From: Ustilaginoidea virens
Lineage: Eukaryota > Ascomycota > Sordariomycetes > Hypocreales > Clavicipitaceae
Assembly (NCBI RefSeq): GCF_000687475.1
Contig: NC_057317.1
Coordinates: 4,588,501 to 4,652,500, forward strand
Direction of reading: 5' to 3'
DNA: 64,000 nt
In this document: in pieces, positions 58,600 to 64,000 of the stretch
How positions within the stretch are numbered: position 1 is the stretch's first letter
Layout: the number at the start of each line of letters is the position of its first letter
The notes under the pieces: generated by a model
Databases searched by the model: none
Told to the model about the DNA's origin: nothing
Seen by the model: only the letters and a program-made list of their open reading frames with translations
Translations under genes and position numbers: made by a program

Positions 58600-59560
58600 A
58601 TGTTGTTACTATTGTCGATACAGGTCTTTTTCGTTAAGCTCTTGAGAGTCGTCGTCGACGTGATAGGCAATAGCCCGCTGTGGTCGACGCCATTGACTGT
58701 TTCCTTGATTGAACCTATTTTGCCCATATTGATTGAAACGTGGAGGATTATTTGGGCCCTTAAAGGTTGACGTCTGTCTGGTTGAGTTGACGGTTGATTG
58801 CTATTGGCTTGTGCTGAAGGGCCAGCAGATGATGTTGGTTGAGCCTGGTAAGGTTGAGAACGAGCCCGGGGTTGCTGAGTTGATTATGGCTGCCGATACG
58901 GTTTCTGATAGTTATTGTAGTGTTGAAATGACGACTGCGGGAAGTACCTTGGTTGAGTCGGTCGAAGTGGCCGTTGACCCGCAGAGTATGGCCTTATGTC
59001 TTCGCCTAAGCCAAGTTTCTGTCAAGCTTCCGCTATCTTATCCTAAATGTTAAGAATGATAAGTGAGTGGATTTGCTAAAAATGAGCGGGAGAGCATTCG
59101 TACATAGATAGCAAAAGGGAGGATATCGACAAGGTCTTAGATATCTCCTAGCTTCTGTAGCTTAGGAGACAGTACAGCTGAGTTTCCGTAAAAGAATGGT
59201 TAAGTAGCGATCTGTGGATCAGAGACTGAGTCTTCCATAACCCTTCTCAGCAGGGTGCCTCCTCTCACAGTGGTGTTGACCACAACACCCTCAAAAAAGA
59301 AAAAGAAAGTTTTCATATCATCATCAAAAGCAAAAAAAAGGAACTGTTCCCATCAGCAAAGTTATTCCTTCATAGCCTCTGCAATCTTATCAAAGCCCTG
59401 TCTCATTGCATCAGCAATATTTCTTGCAGCTCTGATCATTGCATCATCTTCCCTGTTCATCATTCGTCTCATTCTCTTCTTGTCTCCCATTTGTCCTCGA
59501 TGCCGTCGTCATTGTTTCACGCCCGAAGGCCCAGCAGTCGATTCTTGCACTCTTCTCTTC
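58600..59560 (-). pseudogene. Gag relic of an LTR retrotransposon (not RIP-degraded)
   Basis: On the minus strand, from right to left, a Lys/Arg-rich start (GDKKRMRRMMNREDDAMIR, then AARNIADAMRQGFDKIAEAM) is followed by a Gln/Pro/Asn-rich stretch (YNNYQKPYRQP, PYQAQPTSSAGPSAQ) and, in another frame, NNPPRFNQYGQNRFNQG and AYHVDDDSQELNEKDLY. It is typical of the C-terminal part of fungal Gag-like proteins. There are frame changes and stops, but the base composition is normal, unlike the AT-rich block at the left. No ends or RT could be found, so it is a fragment. Confidence 0.6.
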
Positions 59561-60068
59561 GATCGTAGAGTCGCCGCTCGCTTCTGCTATCAATTTGTAG
59601 TTGCGGGATAAGCCTTGGGCTAATAAAAGCTTACTTATTTAATGAAGATGGCTTTTGGATAAGGCTGCTGATCACGGGCTGCACGGTATGCCAACGCGAC
59701 GAGCTTTCTTATTCTGGCTTCGGCTGTAGGAATTTTCATATGGTGGAAGTCACTAGTATTTGACAATGTTGAGAGTCATGGTGCTTATGATGGAACTAAA
59801 AGGCCTGAAAGTATCTTATAGATACTAAAGATGTAGAAATCTCTCGCTTATTAACGAGCCCTGAGATGAGAACTCATTGGTGGTAACTGACGGCGGGTCA
59901 TGGGAAAAGCGTCGAGGCCACCCTTGACCTCGTAGTTCTATGCAAAGACCTTTGATGCGCATTTGCTCTGCTTAATACTGATTCATTGCATTGGTTACTG
60001 CCATTCTTTTCAAGGCTGCTGAGGTGCAGCCTTTGTATTGGACCCGCTCTTCGCTGAATTAGGAGGCA

Positions 60069-60135
60069 GGTTAGGTTAGGTTAGGTACCTAGGTACCTAG
60101 GTACCTAAGGTATGGAGTACCTGGCAGGTACTCCG
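60069..60135. repeat. GGTTA repeats followed by GGTACCTA tandem motifs
   Basis: Three and a half GGTTA units (resembling but not equal to telomeric TTAGGG) pass directly into about three AGGTACCT units, then ACCTGGCAGGTACTCCG. Confidence 0.85.
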
Positions 60136-60772
60136 AACCTCCTTGCACCGGTCCAGCCGCCAAACCTTGATCAGCAAAATCCTGACATCAGTTGATTCCG
60201 GCATTTACAATAGAGCTGATAACTCACATTTTGAGGGTTGATGCCTGCTAAATTAATCAGCCCATTGACGAGGGCACAACGGGGCTTATTGCCTAGGGCC
60301 AAATTAGCGGGAATCGCCTTACAGCGCCCTATGTGTCCTACGGGGTGCGATAAGTGCGATGTAGCTCTTTGTAAATCTAGAAATTATTAGTAGGCACTTA
60401 TACTATTGTACTATCTCTTAGCCTGCTAACATACCCTTTACTATACGAGTTTCTATTTACTCAAACACTGGTCCATCACCAAAGCTGCACCTAAGCACCT
60501 TCCCGGGTCCAGAAGCGATTGAGGGAGGCTCAATACTGCTTTAAGCTGTCAATCGTCGATCATGTCATCCCATTGGACAGCGCAATGGGCAGCGAGCCCC
60601 CACCACCACCACCCCAAGCACAAAAGCCCATGAACATTTCTCCAACCCAGCATCAGCCTCGCAGACTTGACGTCCCTGTCGCGCTCGCCAGAAGAGGAGC
60701 AGGATCCTCCTTGCCTTGGTGCCACCAAGTCATTGACCCAAACCTTTATTCTCACCTTTCATTCAAAGGACC

Positions 60773-61168
60773 ATGTCTAGCGTCACTCAAAAACGGAAAC
60801 AAGGACCTCCTGGAGCGAGCACCGGCCGTGCCTTCAAGAAGAGCAAGGTATGTTTTCCTTGACACGCAGGTCATGCATGATGAGACTACTTGCCGTGGCC
60901 CGGCGCGGACAGTGTCTGACAAGTTCGCGCCGAGCAGGGAGGAAGCGGCGGGAAATGGAAGACGCCCCATCACAAGGTGAAGAAGGCCGAGAAGGTTGAG
61001 CTGGGCACGGCCCTTGACGTTGGGGACCAAGGCATCTGGGTTACGTTCGCCAGGGGCATGAGGGCAAAGGCCGTGCGGGAGTTTACCCAACTTTGCAACG
61101 AGGTAATTATACGTAAATTCCTCGGCACGGCGTCCGGCCCGGCCTGTTCCTTCTACCCAAAACAAACA

Positions 61169-61203
<35 letters not shown>

Positions 61204-62183
61204 AGACGAGACAGGTGTCGTGCGGGCATGCATCGGACTAACCCGGAATTTCTTTTGCACAAAAAAGTACGGCAAGACAATGTATGGCGTTGAGATCCCC
61301 GACGGCTACGAAAGCGCCAGTGAAGTGGAAGAAGGTCAGGATGTAGAGGCAGCCATCGAAGCGGAGCTGAACAGCATGAGAGCAGCCCAGAAGAGCAAAA
61401 CGAGGCAGATGTTCACGCCGATTTCCACAGGCGTTGAATGCCTGTTTTTCATGAAAACCACCAGCCCAGTCGATGCCGCAGCGCTGGTCAGGAGGATGTG
61501 CCAGGACGCTCGCGACTGTTTGGATCCCCGACAACGCAAGTGCAAGTATATCAACCGGTTGACGCCAGTCTCGGACACAGACAAGGCTACGGAAAACGGC
61601 ATCACCAAAGTGGCTCGCACCGTGCTGTCTCCGTGGTTTGACCTCAGCGACGGACGGACGGAAGAGAGCACGCACGGGGCCGAAGCTCAGCCATCAACAT
61701 CGCGCCCAGCGTCGACAGTACGTAAAATGGGGGCGTTCCTCCTTGGGGTCGTGCAAGCGAACCCGCGAATGGCCAGCTAATACTCTCTCACACCCATGTC
61801 TCAACAGTACGCAATCCGCTACAACATACGCAGCCATACCGTGTTTAAATCCGACGAGGTCATCAGAAAGGTTGCCAGCCTCATAGATGAGAAGAAGCAC
61901 AAGGTCAACCTGGGCAAGCCGGACAAGGTGATACTCATTGAGATATTTCAGGTTTGTCCGACCTCGCTCCCTCTTGCAGGGTTTTAGCTTCGAAATCTGA
62001 TGAAAGAAAAAAACCACAACAAAACAGCTCTTCTGTGGAGTATCTGTCGTGGACGGGGAAGAGTGGGAGGCGCTGAAACGATACAACATGAATGCGCTTT
62101 ATAGCCTGGGGGTTACCGGAGACGAAGGAGTCGGAGGATTGAAGTCGACAGACAGCAGGACGGAATGCCTCACGTCAGAATGA
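60773..62183 (+). CDS. TAN1: THUMP-domain protein Tan1 (tRNA acetylation adaptor)
   Basis: Exons are 60773-60847, 60938-61102, 61268-61717, 61808-61951 and 62028-62183 (introns 90, 165, 90 and 76 nt), giving 329 residues. The basic start (MSSVTQKRKQGPP) has many Lys. GGKWKTPHHKVKKAE and GDQGIWVTFARGM match the N-terminal Tan1 region, then CNEYGKTMYGVEI joins across intron 2. The THUMP core is TGVECLFFM, CKYINRLTPVS, YAIRYNIRSHTVF, LIDEKKHKVNLGKPDKVILIEIFQ and LFCGVSVVDGEEWEALKRYNMNAL. Known role: Tan1 presents tRNA-Ser and tRNA-Leu to the Kre33 acetyltransferase for ac4C12. The C-terminal tail (SLGVTGDEGVG) is short. Intron 2 holds a run of about 30 A (61,171-61,201). Confidence 0.92.
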
Positions 62184-64000
62184 ATCGAGAGGTTTACGTG
62201 GAGCACGCGAGACTGGCGCAAGGAGGAGGATGGGGGGCGGTTTGTTCAGCGACCATCAGGCCCATCAGCTCATTCATCAGCGTGGACAAAGAGGGAGACG
62301 GAATGAAGCAGCCATGCACGTCCCTCTACAGGTCTCGTATTGGCAAGTAGTGCATTCCGTACTACTGCAAGTCGATGCCGAGCCAGTGACGCCCAGGAGA
62401 GACTCCAAGATGGGCATGCATATCTGCACTTTGGGAAGAGAGCTCGAGCTTGTGGCAGGAATGCGGGAATGCGGGAATGCAGGAATGCAGGAATCGGGAT
62501 TTTGACCTGGTGCTGCTACCGCAAATGGCAACATGCACACATCTACGGAGCAGTGGCTGCCTGAATAGCTGCGCACCGTCTCGTCTCGCCTTTGTCCGCA
62601 GAGGCGGTGCATGCCAAAGTCATGCTCATGCTAGGACAAAACGCAGTGGAGAATGATGGGAAGCCAAACGGGTCAACTGGTCTTTTGTGACCAGAGATGT
62701 GGTGGTGCATGGGTTCGAAATAGTGCCAGTTCCTGCGTCTTGACTCCTGAATCCTGAATCCTGGGGGGGGGGGACCTGACATCACGTATCGAATTGTGCT
62801 CATGTGGCCTACGGAGTAAGTTTGATTGACATTTGGATACTCACAGTCACAGCCCCCGGGGGTTTCCGGTCCCACGTGGGCCGCGGGATGCAACCGCAAA
62901 TCCGTCCTCGCTTACGGTGGCCAATCAGCTGGCCCCTCCCTTGAGCCCAATTGGCTCCCATGTCCTCATCTTGCACTTGGCCCGCCGACACCGCTCTCGA
63001 TGGCAGGACAGGCCGAGCATCGGCAGGGCGGGCTGAGAACGCGCCCATCTCCCGTCTCCTGCACTTGTTTCATCGACGTCGTCGTCTCATCAAATCCATG
63101 GTGGAGCGCTCGGGTTAGTCCGCACAAAGGTCAGAACTCACAGGTGCTCGCTTACATTATCCCGAACAGGCATCATCAGTTTGGCCTCCTACGCCAACAA
63201 GTGTCCGCACTAACGGGCGCCTCACCGAGGTACCCAGACGTAACTTGCCGGCCGGCATCTGCATACTGGCCTTGCTTTGCCCTGCTTGCCACGATACCCG
63301 GCGCTACACGCTGCCGAATTTAGTACGGAACTCATTGCTGTGCGCATCATCACCAGAACGTCAAAAGCTCGCTAGGCAGAGCCAATGGTGCCACAACTTG
63401 TCCACGTCGCCTCGCCTCGCCTCGCCTCGCACCGCACCGCACCGCATACGGAGAATGATGCTTCCTGCTGTCAAGGAACCGGGGTCTATCCACGCCCCAA
63501 TCTTGGTGGGCAGTAGTAGCCTGGACGCCATACGAAGCAAAAGGCTCGCCCTGTCGGACAATTTCCCTCCTCCCCCCTTGCCCCCACGATGCTAATAAAC
63601 CTTCTGATGGGTCCCATGTCAGTAGCCGGCCGGAGGGTGAAACGTGCTGAGCCATTGTTGCACACTTGGGCTTTTGCACCGTGGTCAGTTTGCGACTAGA
63701 ACAGGACCGTGTTCAGCTTCGTGGCTGATGCAAAAGTTCCCCAAGTGCTGCCCTCTCAGCTGCTTCCAGTCTCTTCTGTTGTTCAGGTCCGTCCGAGGGT
63801 GCGCGCCTCAGCCATGTTCTAGGCCGAGTCGGCAAGCCCTTGGCCCCCGGGGTGCGAGTGAAGCAGCAACAATTCCCCCGTCATGGCGGTTATTTTAGCT
63901 TCAATCTTTAGTCCGCGGCTTACGTTCTATCGGATCAGCCCCGAACAACAGGAGGGGGCAGGTTCAAGGGCGGATGCTGCTGCTGCTGCTGCTGCTATTT
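62184..64000. other. Right-end intergenic region, no gene supported
   Basis: It holds a GGGAATGCA array (62,460-62,490), a G run (62,763-62,771), a CTCGC/CCGCA array (63,410-63,440) and a CTG trinucleotide run (63,976-63,996) at the end. Frames on both strands lack recognised features. It is probably promoter or 3' end of a gene beyond the window. Confidence 0.45.

Larger units (their letters stand above)
58222..60772. other. Intergenic region PDC/TAN1 with transposon relics and repeat motifs
   Basis: This 2.5-kb gap holds an old gag relic (about 58,600-59,560), a possible cysteine-rich transposase tail (60,274-60,390), a GGTTA repeat run (60,069-60,084) followed by GGTACCTAG motifs (60,085-60,135). 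No intact gene is supported. Confidence 0.6.

Noticed and set aside
58733..59053. 106-codon plus-strand frame
   Set aside because: The opposite strand reads as Gag, so this is likely the antisense shadow.

Overview
The window is a stretch of nuclear DNA from a filamentous ascomycete. The genes have short introns (55-224 nt by the models here) with GTRNGT-type donors and frequent CTAAC/CTGAC-like branch sites. The proteins are Pezizomycotina types, including a 355-residue Fus3/Kss1-class MAP kinase and a Zn2Cys6 regulator, and the transposons carry the C-to-T damage of repeat-induced point mutation (RIP). A sordariomycete, perhaps Hypocreales, is the likeliest host, but that is an inference from protein style and not a search result.

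Left arm, 1 to about 16,100: an AT-rich block of nested LTR retrotransposons. The bottom layer is a minus-strand Ty3/gypsy-type element (RNase H, RT, Gag zinc knuckle and Gag body, reading right to left). A Ty1/copia element (1-785 plus 5928-9475, with its 3' LTR at 8674-9475) sits inside that element's RNase H region. A second, younger copia of the same family (786-5922) interrupts the first one's integrase. The younger copy has two 721-bp LTRs with one difference seen by eye, a 5-bp target duplication, and three in-frame internal deletions. From about 14.5 to 16.1 kb lie tandem repeats and probable gypsy leader or LTR sequence.

Right arm, about 18.2 to 62.2 kb: a normal-GC, gene-dense region with thirteen recognisable genes plus one small unrecognised membrane protein. 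In order: Ldb17/SPIN90 (-), phospholipid:diacylglycerol acyltransferase (-), NatC catalytic subunit Naa30/Mak3 (+), a DUF1917/UPF0696 protein (-), the diphthamide WD40 methylesterase Dph7 (+), exportin Msn5/XPO5 (+), a Zn2Cys6 regulator (+), a 101-residue single-pass membrane protein (-), COPII coat Sec24 (+), the MAP kinase (+), a TLDc/Oxr1 protein (+), uroporphyrinogen-III synthase Hem4 (-), the sulfhydryl oxidase Erv1 (+), pyruvate decarboxylase (+) and the THUMP protein Tan1 (+). Splice models were built by hand and each is in frame from start to stop.

The genes do not form a cluster with one pathway. They are mostly housekeeping genes in divergent or tandem pairs. Hem4 and Erv1 share a 425-bp divergent promoter and both bear on mitochondrial or haem biology. 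Between PDC and TAN1 lies a second, non-RIPed retrotransposon relic (gag, minus strand). Intergenic DNA carries clusters of a GGTACCTA-type motif and at least three copies of an unidentified dispersed element of about 60 bp. I found no CRISPR array, rRNA, tRNA or secondary-metabolite cluster.
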